Position numbers and translations under genes: made by a program
In this document: positions 1 to 7,944 of the stretch, piece by piece
Numbering within the stretch: position 1 is the first letter of the stretch
How the letters are laid out: every line of letters begins with the position of its first letter
DNA from: Candidatus Neomarinimicrobiota bacterium
GTDB lineage: Bacteria; Fidelibacterota; UBA2242; B5-G15
Assembly: GCA_017656425.1 (NCBI GenBank)
Contig: JACDNV010000006.1
Location: forward strand, 1-42,541
Length of the DNA: 42,541 nucleotides
Reading direction: 5' to 3'
Notes under the pieces: model-generated
What the model was told of the DNA's origin: nothing
Databases searched by the model: none
Seen by the model: only the letters and a program-made list of their open reading frames with translations

Positions 1-135
1 GCAAAATGAAGATTGCAAAGTGTAAAAGTCAAATTTATTTCTGTCTACATTTTGAGTGCAAAAGTCAAATCTGGCAAAAGGCGATTTTGCATTTTTCAAT
101 TTGCATTTTGCATTCTGCATTCTGCATTGAGCCAT
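1..135. repeat. Short-word repeat tract at left edge
   Basis: Non-coding tract built from degenerate repeats. TTGCATTTTGCAT / TCTGCAT words are tandem between about 87 and 127. The reverse-complement words (GCAAAATG, GATTGCAAAG) occur at 1-20, so the tract can fold back on itself. A direct repeat AAAAGTCAAAT occurs near 24-35 and again near 60-70. No reading frame is convincing. This is intergenic low-complexity DNA with an unknown role. Confidence 0.55.
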
Positions 136-140
136 TGCGC

Positions 141-482
141 TTAACGCTTTGGGAGTTTTATTTCTGTCACTGCTCCATCTTTTAACTTCAACGAAATCTT
201 ATTATTATTTCTATTTATACTGAAAATTTCGTTATAACTGATAAAATCCTTGTCATAAAAACCAGTTTTGCACCCTCTTATATAAATACCATTATTATCT
301 GATTTGAAAATATATAAGGGTAAATTCCTGTAATACAAATACCCCATAACAATAGCTATAGCAATAAAAATAGGCGAATAAATATAACCATTATCCACTC
401 TAAAAATTAAAACCAATGAAATTAGGATTATTGGAAATATAAATAGAATTAAACTTATTAGTCGATTTCTTTTTATTTCCAT
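141..482 (-). CDS. Small two-helix membrane protein of unknown function
   Basis: A 113-residue protein I do not recognise at family level. Two hydrophobic helices (about residues 8-27 and 36-50) are followed by a soluble part of about 60 residues rich in alternating beta-type segments. This layout is seen in small bacterial proteins with a PH-like domain after two membrane helices, but that match is only structural intuition. A GTG nine bases upstream (491) is in frame. I prefer the ATG at 482 because AGGGGTG lies 6-8 bases before it. The gene stands alone, facing the window edge, and the next gene upstream is also minus strand and unrelated. The protein is probably anchored in the inner membrane. 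Confidence 0.55.
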   Translation of the reverse strand: MEIKRNRLISLILFIFPIILISLVLIFRVDNGYIYSPIFIAIAIVMGYLYYRNLPLYIFKSDNNGIYIRGCKTGFYDKDFISYNEIFSINRNNNKISLKLKDGAVTEIKLPKR

Positions 483-546
483 GTTATACACCCCTATTTT
501 TTAAATAAACCACAGGGATTAAAGATTGTTATTTTTTCAGAAAAAA

Positions 547-921
547 TTATAAATATTTACAGGCATCTAAAATTTGCTTTTTGTGATGTTCAATTATGTG
601 CTCCGGTGTCCCCCATGCCTTTGAGATCTTTGCCATCTCATTAACCACTTTACAAATACCTTCTTTTGTAGGATTATCAAAATCCTCATTGAATCTCTTA
701 AACATCATCTTCACCATATTATACACACTGCTTCTAATACTTTCATCATCAGGTTGTTGTCCCAGTTTTTGTTTGGTAAAAGCAATTGTTTCTTTCTGAG
801 CATGAAAGAAACATTCCAGAATTAAATCTCTAAGCTTTACTGGTGTCAGATCATCAAGGCTCTTTTTGGGAATATTCCACAATTCGCGTGAACCAACGTT
901 CTCTGACATATCCCCTACCAT
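547..921 (-). CDS. Small helical protein of unknown function
   Basis: Predicted soluble, all-helical protein of about 124 residues. The open frame extends upstream to 1044, but that extension is hydrophobic, low in complexity and has no ribosome site, so I start at the ATG at 921. The ATG at 909 (MSENVG) is an equally good start, with AGGGG only two bases before it. The helical body ends in a charged C-terminal segment (EHIIEHHKKQI). No catalytic motif is visible and I do not recognise the family. It is divergent from purE with about 200 bases between the preferred start and purE. No functional link is evident. Confidence 0.5.
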   Translation of the reverse strand: MVGDMSENVGSRELWNIPKKSLDDLTPVKLRDLILECFFHAQKETIAFTKQKLGQQPDDESIRSSVYNMVKMMFKRFNEDFDNPTKEGICKVVNEMAKISKAWGTPEHIIEHHKKQILDACKYL

Positions 922-1120
922 AAAAATGTCAGACTTAAATAAGCAAAATAAATAAAAAAAATCAATAAATATTAGAATTTTTGTAACTATTGCTTTACAT
1001 AAAATTGGCTGTATCGTATATTGAAGGAACCGTAAAATTATCATTGCTACTAAATCCCAAATTATGGTTTAAAACTTACCTGAGATTTTTTTAAATTCCC
1101 GCAGCAAACATGGAGGTATT

Positions 1121-1591
1121 ATGTCTGAAGTAATAATATTAATGGGATCAAAAAGTGATATTGAATGGTCTAAGAAAATAGCAAGTTCATGCGAGAAATT
1201 TGGAATAAAGGCAACCTTAAGAGTTGCTTCCGCTCATAAAACCCCTCTAAAATGCCTCGAGATAATAAAAGAATATGAAAATAAAGACGTTGTCTTTATT
1301 ACTGTTGCTGGTAGAAGTAATGCATTGAGTGGGTTTGTAGATGCTCAAACTGACAAACCTGTTATTTCCTGTCCTCCCTATGGTGATAAGTTTGCTGGTG
1401 CCGATATATTCTCTTCTATAAGAATGCCATCAGGCGTTGCACCTATGCTCGTTTTGGAACCAGAGAATGCTGGCCTCGCAGCTGCTAAGATTCTGGCTTT
1501 AACTGATTCAGATATAAAAAAGAAAGTAATCGAATATCAGAGGAAAATGAAAGAAAAAATTCAAAAAGATGACGAGGAGATAAATGGGTAG
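1121..1591 (+). CDS. purE: PurE, AIR carboxylase (class II-like)
   Basis: Phosphoribosylaminoimidazole carboxylase catalytic protein of de novo purine synthesis, 156 residues, cytoplasmic. GSKSD near the N-terminus (residues 9-13) binds the ribose phosphate. ASAHKTP at 37-43 carries the catalytic His. The next signature is AGRSNALSG with VISCPP, not the AGGAAHLPG of ordinary bacterial class I PurE (N5-CAIR mutase). AGRSN is characteristic of the class II enzymes found in the metazoan PAICS protein and in some bacteria, which carboxylate AIR directly with CO2 and do not need PurK. No purK is visible here. The start is set by GGAGG five bases upstream. The last 8 bases overlap purC. Confidence 0.93.
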   Translation: MSEVIILMGSKSDIEWSKKIASSCEKFGIKATLRVASAHKTPLKCLEIIKEYENKDVVFITVAGRSNALSGFVDAQTDKPVISCPPYGDKFAGADIFSSIRMPSGVAPMLVLEPENAGLAAAKILALTDSDIKKKVIEYQRKMKEKIQKDDEEING

Positions 1592-2612
1592 CGTAAAAGA
1601 TTTAATAGTCAAAAAAAGCCCAACTCAAAATGAAATGGGTGTTGGGCAGTTTATTTTCTCCGATAGGTATTCAGTTTTCGATTGGGGAGAAATGCCAGAT
1701 CATATTCCTGATAAAGGAAAATCTATAGCCATTCTTTCAGCATATTTTTTTGAAAAACTTGAAAATATGGGAATGCAAACTCATTTCATCGGCATTGTAA
1801 ATGAAAACAATAAGCCGTTAAAATTAGAAGAACTAACCTCGCCTTCCAATATTATGGAAATTAAACTCTTGAGAGTATTAAAACCTAAATATAAAGATGG
1901 CAAGTATGATTATTCCATTTACAAATATGAAAAAGGAAATTTTCTCATACCGCTTGAGATTATTTATAGAAACTCTTTGCCTAGTGGAAGCAGTGTCTTT
2001 AAGCGGTTAAAAGAAGGGAAAATTGAACCAGAGGATTTAGGTCTCAGCAAATACCCTGAGCCCGGCGAAAAACTAGATAAACCCATCCTTGATGTATCTA
2101 CAAAACTTGAAGCCTCAGATAGATATATTACCTGGGAAGAGGCATCTCAGTTAGCCTGTCTATTCGACAAAGAAGTTCAAAAAATCAAGGAAATGACTAA
2201 CACAATAAACAGTCTAATAACCAAAGAATTTGAAAAAATTGGCTTTGTAAATGAGGATGGGAAGATTGAAGTGGGTTTTAACGTAGATCGACAGATCATG
2301 CTTGTGGATGTACTTGGAACGCTTGATGAGTGCAGATTCACTTATAAAGGAATACCAATGAGCAAAGAGATAGCCAGAATATATTATAGGAAAACACCAT
2401 GGTATGAAGCTGTAAACGAAGCAAAATCGAAATATGGACCAGAATGGAAAAAACATTGTAAGATCAATCCCGAACCATTGCCAGAAGAGTTAAAAAACTC
2501 TATTGCCGATATTTATAGATACTGTACTAATATAATAACAGGCAAAGAATGGTTCAAACTAACAAATAGCTTGGATAAAAACCTGAGCACAATTGAAAAA
2601 TATTGTAACTAA
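1584..2612 (+). CDS. purC: SAICAR synthase PurC (long form)
   Basis: Phosphoribosylaminoimidazole-succinocarboxamide synthase, the ATP-dependent step after PurE. At 342 residues it is longer than the common bacterial form of about 240. Recognisable family elements are FSDRYSVFDWGEMPDHIPDKG (residues about 25-45, equivalent to DRISAFD...IPGKG), then an IIYRNSLPSGSS segment, then LVDVLGTLDECRF, equivalent to the D..TPDE/SSRF region. Its ATG lies inside the purE end (ATGGGTAG overlap, 8 bases), so translation is probably coupled. The PurE-PurC pairing is the same pair of activities that is fused, in the opposite order, in animal PAICS. No other purine genes follow. Confidence 0.9.
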   Translation: MGSVKDLIVKKSPTQNEMGVGQFIFSDRYSVFDWGEMPDHIPDKGKSIAILSAYFFEKLENMGMQTHFIGIVNENNKPLKLEELTSPSNIMEIKLLRVLKPKYKDGKYDYSIYKYEKGNFLIPLEIIYRNSLPSGSSVFKRLKEGKIEPEDLGLSKYPEPGEKLDKPILDVSTKLEASDRYITWEEASQLACLFDKEVQKIKEMTNTINSLITKEFEKIGFVNEDGKIEVGFNVDRQIMLVDVLGTLDECRFTYKGIPMSKEIARIYYRKTPWYEAVNEAKSKYGPEWKKHCKINPEPLPEELKNSIADIYRYCTNIITGKEWFKLTNSLDKNLSTIEKYCN

Positions 2613-2808
2613 TTGAGACTGTTTCATTTTGAAATATTACCATACTTTTTAGTCTTCTTTACTCTTCTTTTATCAATTTTTCAAAAACATTATTCGTCCC
2701 ATATAGATCATTATGGGATATAAAAATAATTCCTGATTTCTATGGGTAAGAAATAAAATAAAAGTTGTGTAAGCGAGAGATTTATAAGAAAATAGAATAT
2801 TTATAATT

Positions 2809-4449
2809 TTATGGGAAAGGATTTTTATTAAGTGAATTAGAATTAATAAGATTTTTTGCCCCGCTTTTATTGAATAATAACACATAAGTATCCGGATTTT
2901 GTAATCTTAGAACTGGCTTGAATAAAGTGGGATTCTTTTTTATAGCGGGTAGAAGATATATATATGTTGAACTATATCCCAATTGATCCAGAACTACATA
3001 ATCAACATCTTTATCTACAAGATCTTTTATCAACTTCTTGTCATCACTCGTAAATAAATAATTGTAAATATACCTTTTACAATAGAAATATAAAATCCAA
3101 GGTTTTCTTGCACAAATAATCGCACCTTTTGGTGAGTTTTTTTCTAAATACTGAGCGGCTAAAAAATAATTCCTGTATGAAGGAGGATAGGAGCTCTTTG
3201 CCTGTAATCGAATCTCTTTTAGTGAGTTTATCATAAACGGTACTAAAATTAGAAACAAAAAAGGTAGGTAATAAAATTGTTTATTTGATGTAGTTACAAT
3301 TTGTAATAATTTAAAAATACCAAAGTAAAAGCATAAAGATATAAATGGTGCTAACGGGATCACATATCTGGGCCCATTACCACCATGCCATAAGATTAAA
3401 ATGCCTAAATTGGTAATTAAATAGAATAATAAGAAGAGGTTAATCTTTTTTACTTTTATTGCCCCGTAAAAAATTACGAATAGGACAATAAAGCCAGCTA
3501 ATATTCCCAAAGCGCTATTGGTGTTGTAATTTATTTTTATAAATGGAAAGATAACATCAATAAAACCCTTTAGTGCTATTTCATTGAAATTATTAACAAT
3601 TTTGTTTAGGAAATCGGTTATTGTACTGACTTTGCCTGTTTCAGGTCTCCAGGGGTTTGAGATAAAAATAACATTGAAATATCTGGACTTTATTCCAAAT
3701 ATAAAATTTCTTATCATCCATGGTAAATATAGCAATAAAAAACCTGCTGATGCGATAACTGCCAATTTCAGCCTCTTTTTAAATAACAAAAATAATATGA
3801 TGGAAACTAATAACGAAAGCCCTACTGGTCTTATATAAAATGCTAAAATTGAAGTTACTATAATTAAATAAAACTGTTTTGACCTCTCTGGTCTTTCTTC
3901 TGTAACAACTTTATTTAAAATAAAAATGGAAAGCAGTGTAAAAAATAAATAAGGAATCTCAGACATTAAGATAGTAGAAAAACGGCATAAAAATTTATTC
4001 AATAGTAAAAGTATAGAAATAACAAAAGATAAATTAGGGATTCCAGTTAATTCTTTGATTAATAGAAAAGTTATCAAAATTGACCCTAAAAATAATAAGC
4101 CATTTAATACTTTTAATAATACTACACTATCACCAAAGAGCTTTAACACAAGAGCAATAATTACAGGGTAGCCAGGAGGAAATTTTTTTGCTGGAGGATT
4201 ATCCGGTTGTAGTGGCACAGTATATCCTTTACCACTTGCTATTTGTTTACCAAGGAAATAGTATACAAAGTTATCTCCATTAAGATCAAACTTTGAATCA
4301 AAAATATATGAGTAGATAGCAATAAACACAAAAATCAGGACGAGGAATTTAAAATATTTATTTATATTACTAAAATAGAAAGGTTTATTCTTATTGTATG
4401 AGATATTTTTTATTTTGCCTTTTTTTGCCTTTTTTCTTTTATTAGACAT
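2809..4449 (-). CDS. GT-C family membrane glycosyltransferase (GT39/PMT-like)
   Basis: Polytopic integral membrane protein of 546 residues with a basic N-terminus (SNKRKKAKKGK) and about 10-12 hydrophobic helices. The first external loop carries LNGDNFVYYFLGKQIASG, the position of the acidic catalytic loop in GT-C enzymes of the dolichyl-phosphate-mannose-protein mannosyltransferase type, followed by PGYPVIIAL. These enzymes transfer a sugar from a polyprenyl-phosphate carrier to a protein or envelope glycan on the outer face of the membrane. It starts 3 bases after the stop of a GT2 gene that would make the polyprenyl-phosphate sugar, which supports this role. The acceptor is unknown. The C-terminal ~100 residues look soluble. 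Confidence 0.75.
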   Translation of the reverse strand: MSNKRKKAKKGKIKNISYNKNKPFYFSNINKYFKFLVLIFVFIAIYSYIFDSKFDLNGDNFVYYFLGKQIASGKGYTVPLQPDNPPAKKFPPGYPVIIALVLKLFGDSVVLLKVLNGLLFLGSILITFLLIKELTGIPNLSFVISILLLLNKFLCRFSTILMSEIPYLFFTLLSIFILNKVVTEERPERSKQFYLIIVTSILAFYIRPVGLSLLVSIILFLLFKKRLKLAVIASAGFLLLYLPWMIRNFIFGIKSRYFNVIFISNPWRPETGKVSTITDFLNKIVNNFNEIALKGFIDVIFPFIKINYNTNSALGILAGFIVLFVIFYGAIKVKKINLFLLFYLITNLGILILWHGGNGPRYVIPLAPFISLCFYFGIFKLLQIVTTSNKQFYYLPFLFLILVPFMINSLKEIRLQAKSSYPPSYRNYFLAAQYLEKNSPKGAIICARKPWILYFYCKRYIYNYLFTSDDKKLIKDLVDKDVDYVVLDQLGYSSTYIYLLPAIKKNPTLFKPVLRLQNPDTYVLLFNKSGAKNLINSNSLNKNPFP

Positions 4450-4452
4450 TAA

Positions 4453-5205
4453 TCAGTGCCTTAACTTTCTGAAAATTTTGGGTTTAATTATACTCCATTT
4501 ACTTAATCTATATTGAATAGAGGTTAATAAAACACCAAATGCATAAACAACACTTCTGGAGAAGTTTATGGAGGAGGCTTCTTTAAAATATCTAGTTGGG
4601 CATGTTATCTCTGCTATTTCATAACCCATGTAAAAAATTTGACACAGCATTTGATTATCGAACAAGAAATCATCTGAATTTGTTTCAAAGTCTATATTTT
4701 TTAAGACTTCAGAGGAAAATGCTCGATATCCTGAATGATACTCTGATAGTTTCTGGTTCAGCAAAATATTTTGTATAAAAGTTAAAACTCGATTTGCAAA
4801 ATACTTTACTTTTGGCATGCCCCCTTTTATTGCTCCTTTACCAAGAGTTCTGGAGCCTATTACAACTGGATATAAACCGCTTGCTATGATATGTGCCATA
4901 GCAGGGATTAATTTTGGGGTATATTGATAGTCTGGATGAAGCATTATTATAATATCAGCACCTATTTCTAATGCTTTCTTGTAACATGTTTTTTGATTTG
5001 CCCCATATCCCTTATTTTTATCATGTATTAGAATATTTTTTATATTTAACTCTTTAGCAATTTGAACGGTATTGTCTTTACTACCATCATCTGTTAAAAT
5101 TACATCATCAACCACATCAAAAGGAATTTCACTATAGGTTTTCCTTAAGGTAAGTTCAGCATTATATGCTGGCATTATAACTACAATTTTTTTCCCGTTT
5201 ATCAT
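4453..5205 (-). CDS. GT2 glycosyltransferase, DPM1-like (polyprenyl-phosphate sugar synthase)
   Basis: Family 2 GT-A glycosyltransferase of 250 residues. IVVIMPAYNAE at the start and DVILTDDGSKDNT (about 34-46) form the nucleotide-sugar site. MLHPDYQY (about 93-100) replaces the usual ADLQ/DGDFQ metal-binding strand and keeps an Asp. GSRTLGKGAIKGGMPKVK and the SGYRAF segment are typical of dolichyl/undecaprenyl-phosphate mannosyl- or glucosyltransferases. It has no C-terminal membrane helix pair, so it is the short soluble or peripheral type. It probably charges a polyprenyl carrier for the GT-C protein directly downstream. No clear ribosome site precedes the ATG. Confidence 0.82.
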   Translation of the reverse strand: MINGKKIVVIMPAYNAELTLRKTYSEIPFDVVDDVILTDDGSKDNTVQIAKELNIKNILIHDKNKGYGANQKTCYKKALEIGADIIIMLHPDYQYTPKLIPAMAHIIASGLYPVVIGSRTLGKGAIKGGMPKVKYFANRVLTFIQNILLNQKLSEYHSGYRAFSSEVLKNIDFETNSDDFLFDNQMLCQIFYMGYEIAEITCPTRYFKEASSINFSRSVVYAFGVLLTSIQYRLSKWSIIKPKIFRKLRH

Positions 5206-5260
5206 ATCAAAAATAAATATTATAACCCAATTATGTAAACAAACTAATACTAATTATCAT

Positions 5261-5289
5261 AATATATAATAATGTAACTACTATTTCAA
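5261..5289 (-). promoter_or_regulatory. Possible sigma70-type promoter for the GT2/GT-C pair
   Basis: Read on the minus strand: TTGAAA (5289-5284), a 17-base spacer, then TATATT (5266-5261), about 55 bases before the GT2 start. The region is very AT-rich, so a chance match is possible. Confidence 0.35.
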
Positions 5290-5602
5290 TTATAAAGTTT
5301 GATTGTGTCAATAATTTTGTTTTAAAATGTTAATCGAGATGAAAAAGAGACATACCTCCCTTACGTTAAGAGAAAAAATACGTCAAAAGCAAAGAAAGGA
5401 GAAAAGGACAGCAAAGAAATCAGTATAAGTTAGTTTAGTGAAGCGAAGAGATTATGAAGTAATTAATACAGAGGGACGTACTTTATGTTTGTAGGAATGA
5501 TATGTATGGAGTATAGAGAGTACTTACAAAGTGGAAGATGTTATTTTAATATGGGAGATAGCGAAATTGATGAAATATCAAATATGAGGCTGGAGTTTTG
5601 TA

Positions 5603-5651
5603 ATGCAGTGTAACCTTCATTCCACTACATTCCATTACGGTTACACTGCAT
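5603..5651. repeat. 13-bp perfect inverted repeat / hairpin
   Basis: ATGCAGTGTAACC (5603-5615) and its exact reverse complement GGTTACACTGCAT (5639-5651) flank a 23-base loop. The loop holds two related words, ATTCCACTAC and ATTCCATTAC. No T-tract follows on either strand, so it is not a simple terminator. It could be a fragment of an element end or a small palindromic element. Confidence 0.6.
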
Positions 5652-5706
5652 GCTTGGTGTTAAGGAGGGTGAATTTACATAACATCTTTGACTTGACTCT
5701 AATACA

Positions 5707-6115
5707 TCATCCTATATTATTGATATAACATTCCTTACATGGATTTAATATATTACATTTGCAATGTTTTTTAGAAATTAGCTTCTCAATCCTGTTTATT
5801 ACTTTCAGGTCTTTTCCGTTTGCTGTTTTTTCTTTTATCTCACCTGTTGCAATATTAAGACAGAAACACATTAATGCGTTATTTCCCTTCTAATTCTGTT
5901 CCAACACTAATCCTCAAACTGTAAAGGCTTATAGCCCTCTCTGACCTGATGTTTAAGCAAACAACCTTACAATCCCGGTCTGGACACCATTCAAACATGA
6001 TTAATAGAATTAACTCCGCCTCTTATCTTGTCTTCTATAAATACCATAATGGTACTCTTTTTTAATAGTTAATCCATCATTCCTACCAAAACAAGCATAA
6101 AGCTTTCTGTTCTGC
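5707..6115 (-). pseudogene. Frame-broken coding remnant, family unknown
   Basis: Reading the minus strand from 6115, one frame gives RKLYACFGRNDGLTIKKEYH and ends at a stop near 6017. The next usable stretch (about 5995-5888) begins WCPDRDCKVVCLNIRSERAI in another register. The last (ATG at 5871, stop at 5707, 54 residues) begins MCFCLNIATGEIKEKTANG and ends in a Cys-rich tail (HCKCNILNPCKECY). Amino-acid use looks protein-like in each piece, but no single frame joins them. I interpret this as a decayed gene, perhaps of a transposable element. The 54-residue frame could alternatively be a real small protein. Confidence 0.4.
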
Positions 6116-6132
6116 TATACAAGAGAAATGAT

Positions 6133-6750
6133 TCATGATCTATATTTTTTTAACACCGTATAATTATAAACCCACCTCTTCCTCTTTTCTACAATGGTGA
6201 AGTTATTCGATTCAAATAAAATATAAAATTCTTTTTCAGTAACATTATACCCTATTTCCCAATGATGATGCTTTTCAATAATTTTACCTCTTTTTATGGC
6301 AAAATGAATTGTTTTTTGACCAACCCTTGGAATGTAAAGCTCCAAATGCAGAATTACCTTTTCATTGTATGGTACACTAACTATTAGAAAATTCCTGCAA
6401 GATTTACTAATCTTTTTTATCACATTTTTAAAATCCTCAAAAGGTATATGTTCAAAAATCTCGAAGGCAAGTATAGTATCGTAAATATCAGTAAAATTAT
6501 ACTCTACAACATTAGCAACAATATCCGGATTTTTATTTCTATCAATATCAAGAGTAGTTACTGAATATCCCCTGGATATAAGATAGTTTGAAATAAACCG
6601 CGATCCACATCCAATCTCCAGAATTCTGTCCTCTTTTTTTACATACTTCTCTATTAACTTAAGCTGAAACCAGTACTGCCTCCAATGAATCTCTGACTCG
6701 AGCTTGTTGATCCAATCACTACTATATTGGTATTTCTTTTCAGAAACCAT
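6133..6750 (-). CDS. Class I SAM-dependent methyltransferase
   Basis: Small-molecule-type methyltransferase of 205 residues. DRILEIGCGSRFISNYL (about 46-62) is motif I, the SAM-binding glycine loop. VTTLDIDRN follows with the acidic residue for the ribose hydroxyls. DTILAFEIFEHIPFED is motif IV/post-motif IV of the Methyltransf_11/23 type. The longer frame would start at 6783 inside the esterase gene. I choose the ATG at 6750 because it lies just after the esterase stop, with a GTGGGA ribosome site about 5-6 bases upstream. The substrate is unknown. It is last in the GH3-MBL-esterase-methyltransferase string. Its role in glycan use is not obvious and it may be only a passenger. Confidence 0.75.
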   Translation of the reverse strand: MVSEKKYQYSSDWINKLESEIHWRQYWFQLKLIEKYVKKEDRILEIGCGSRFISNYLISRGYSVTTLDIDRNKNPDIVANVVEYNFTDIYDTILAFEIFEHIPFEDFKNVIKKISKSCRNFLIVSVPYNEKVILHLELYIPRVGQKTIHFAIKRGKIIEKHHHWEIGYNVTEKEFYILFESNNFTIVEKRKRWVYNYTVLKKYRS

Positions 6751-6760
6751 TTTAATCCCA

Positions 6761-7927
6761 CTATTTGAAAAGTAACAGAACAAAATCTCTTAAATACCTT
6801 CTCCAGTTAATCCAGGTATGGCCTCCCTCAGTTTCAACATATGTAACATTAAAGCCATATTTTTTAAACATATCCACTGTAGCTCTTGTAGTTTCTATTA
6901 GAAAATCGTCCTTACCAGTTGCAAACCAGAAAACATTTAAACCCTTCTTTAAATTTTTGTTCATCAGAAATCGTCTGTTTATATCTTCAAATTTTGCTCC
7001 TTCTTCTGTAAAAGTACTACCTTCTCCTGTAATACCAAATATACCGGAGCTAAAAACTCCAATATAACCGTATTCATCAAGATTCGGAATTGCTATACTT
7101 AAAGTCTGATATCCTCCCATCGATAGTCCAGCTATGGCAGTATGGACCCTATCTAATTTTATTCGGTAATGCTTTTCAATGTATGGTTTAATATCGTTAT
7201 TAAAATCTTCAATAAAAGGTTTAATTGAAAAAGACTCAGGAGGCATTCCAAAATAGAAAGGACCTGTGTGCCCCGCAGGCATCACAACTATCATCGGGGC
7301 AGTTTTACCTTCAGCGATTAAATTATCAAGGATAAATCCGGCTCTTCCGACACTTGGCCATGAATCATCACAATCAAATGCTCCATGCAACAAGTATAGC
7401 ACAGGGTATCTTCCTTTTCCATTCTCATATCCAGGAGGAGTATAAACATGCATCCTCCTGAACCTCTTTAGGGATTTAGAATAGTAATACACCTCAGATA
7501 TTTGCCCATGTGGTACATCCTTTAGATCCATAAAACTTTCGCCCTGAACGTAAAACAAGCTCCACAAATTCATATTTGATTCACTAGTAGAAGTATTTTT
7601 TGGATCAAGTGTAAATACGTTATCGATTAAAAAAGCATATCTATAAGCTCCAGGTGTTACTGGACCAACTTTTATTTCCCACACTCCATCATCTCTTTTT
7701 TCCATTTTTGCTGCAAATTCAACACCAGGTATATCACTCCCTATTAACAAAACCTCTTCAGCCCCTGGAGCATATACCCTCAATATAACAGAATTGTCCT
7801 CTAAAATCTGGATAGATTTTAAAGTATCGCCTGGTGTAATATCCCGTCTGAAATTTTGAGCGATGAGACTAAAATGCAAAATACTAAAACAAAGCACAAG
7901 CAATACAATTATTGAATAATTCCTCAT
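6761..7927 (-). CDS. Secreted CE1-type carbohydrate esterase with N-terminal Ig/CBM48-like domain
   Basis: Secreted esterase, 388 residues. It has a signal peptide (to about residue 23, ending SLIAQ), an early-Ig/CBM48-like domain (about 30-130, VILRVYAPGAEEVLLIGSD), then an alpha/beta-hydrolase of the esterase D/XynZ type (about 140-388). LYLLHGAFD (178-185) forms the oxyanion region and AGLSMGGYQ has nucleophile Ser269. GKDDFL carries the acid Asp340/341 and EGGHTWINWR carries His370. Family CE1 enzymes remove acetyl or feruloyl groups from plant polysaccharides. With mannanases around it, deacetylation of (gluco)mannan is the likely use, but feruloyl esterase activity is not excluded. GAGGTG precedes the ATG by about 6 bases. 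Confidence 0.87.
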   Translation of the reverse strand: MRNYSIIVLLVLCFSILHFSLIAQNFRRDITPGDTLKSIQILEDNSVILRVYAPGAEEVLLIGSDIPGVEFAAKMEKRDDGVWEIKVGPVTPGAYRYAFLIDNVFTLDPKNTSTSESNMNLWSLFYVQGESFMDLKDVPHGQISEVYYYSKSLKRFRRMHVYTPPGYENGKGRYPVLYLLHGAFDCDDSWPSVGRAGFILDNLIAEGKTAPMIVVMPAGHTGPFYFGMPPESFSIKPFIEDFNNDIKPYIEKHYRIKLDRVHTAIAGLSMGGYQTLSIAIPNLDEYGYIGVFSSGIFGITGEGSTFTEEGAKFEDINRRFLMNKNLKKGLNVFWFATGKDDFLIETTRATVDMFKKYGFNVTYVETEGGHTWINWRRYLRDFVLLLFK

Positions 7928-7944
7928 AACAACACCTCTTTTCT

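Larger units (their letters stand above)
5290..6125. other. Gene-poor decayed region with broken frames
   Basis: Between the GT2 gene and the methyltransferase there is no intact gene of ordinary length. On the plus strand there is a 29-residue, very basic peptide frame at 5339-5428 (MKKRHTSLTLREK...) and a 42-residue frame at 5485-5613 (MFVGMICMEYREY...). On the minus strand, short frames at about 6115-6017, 5995-5888 and 5871-5707 read like consecutive pieces of one or two proteins interrupted by stops and frame changes. A 13-bp perfect inverted repeat lies in the middle (5603-5651). This looks like a degraded mobile element or dead gene. I cannot name the parent family. Confidence 0.45.

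Noticed and set aside
2613-2808. Small frames and a terminator after purC
   Set aside because: The frame at 2673-2885 overlaps the GT-C gene end and has no start signal. No stable hairpin with a T-tract is visible.
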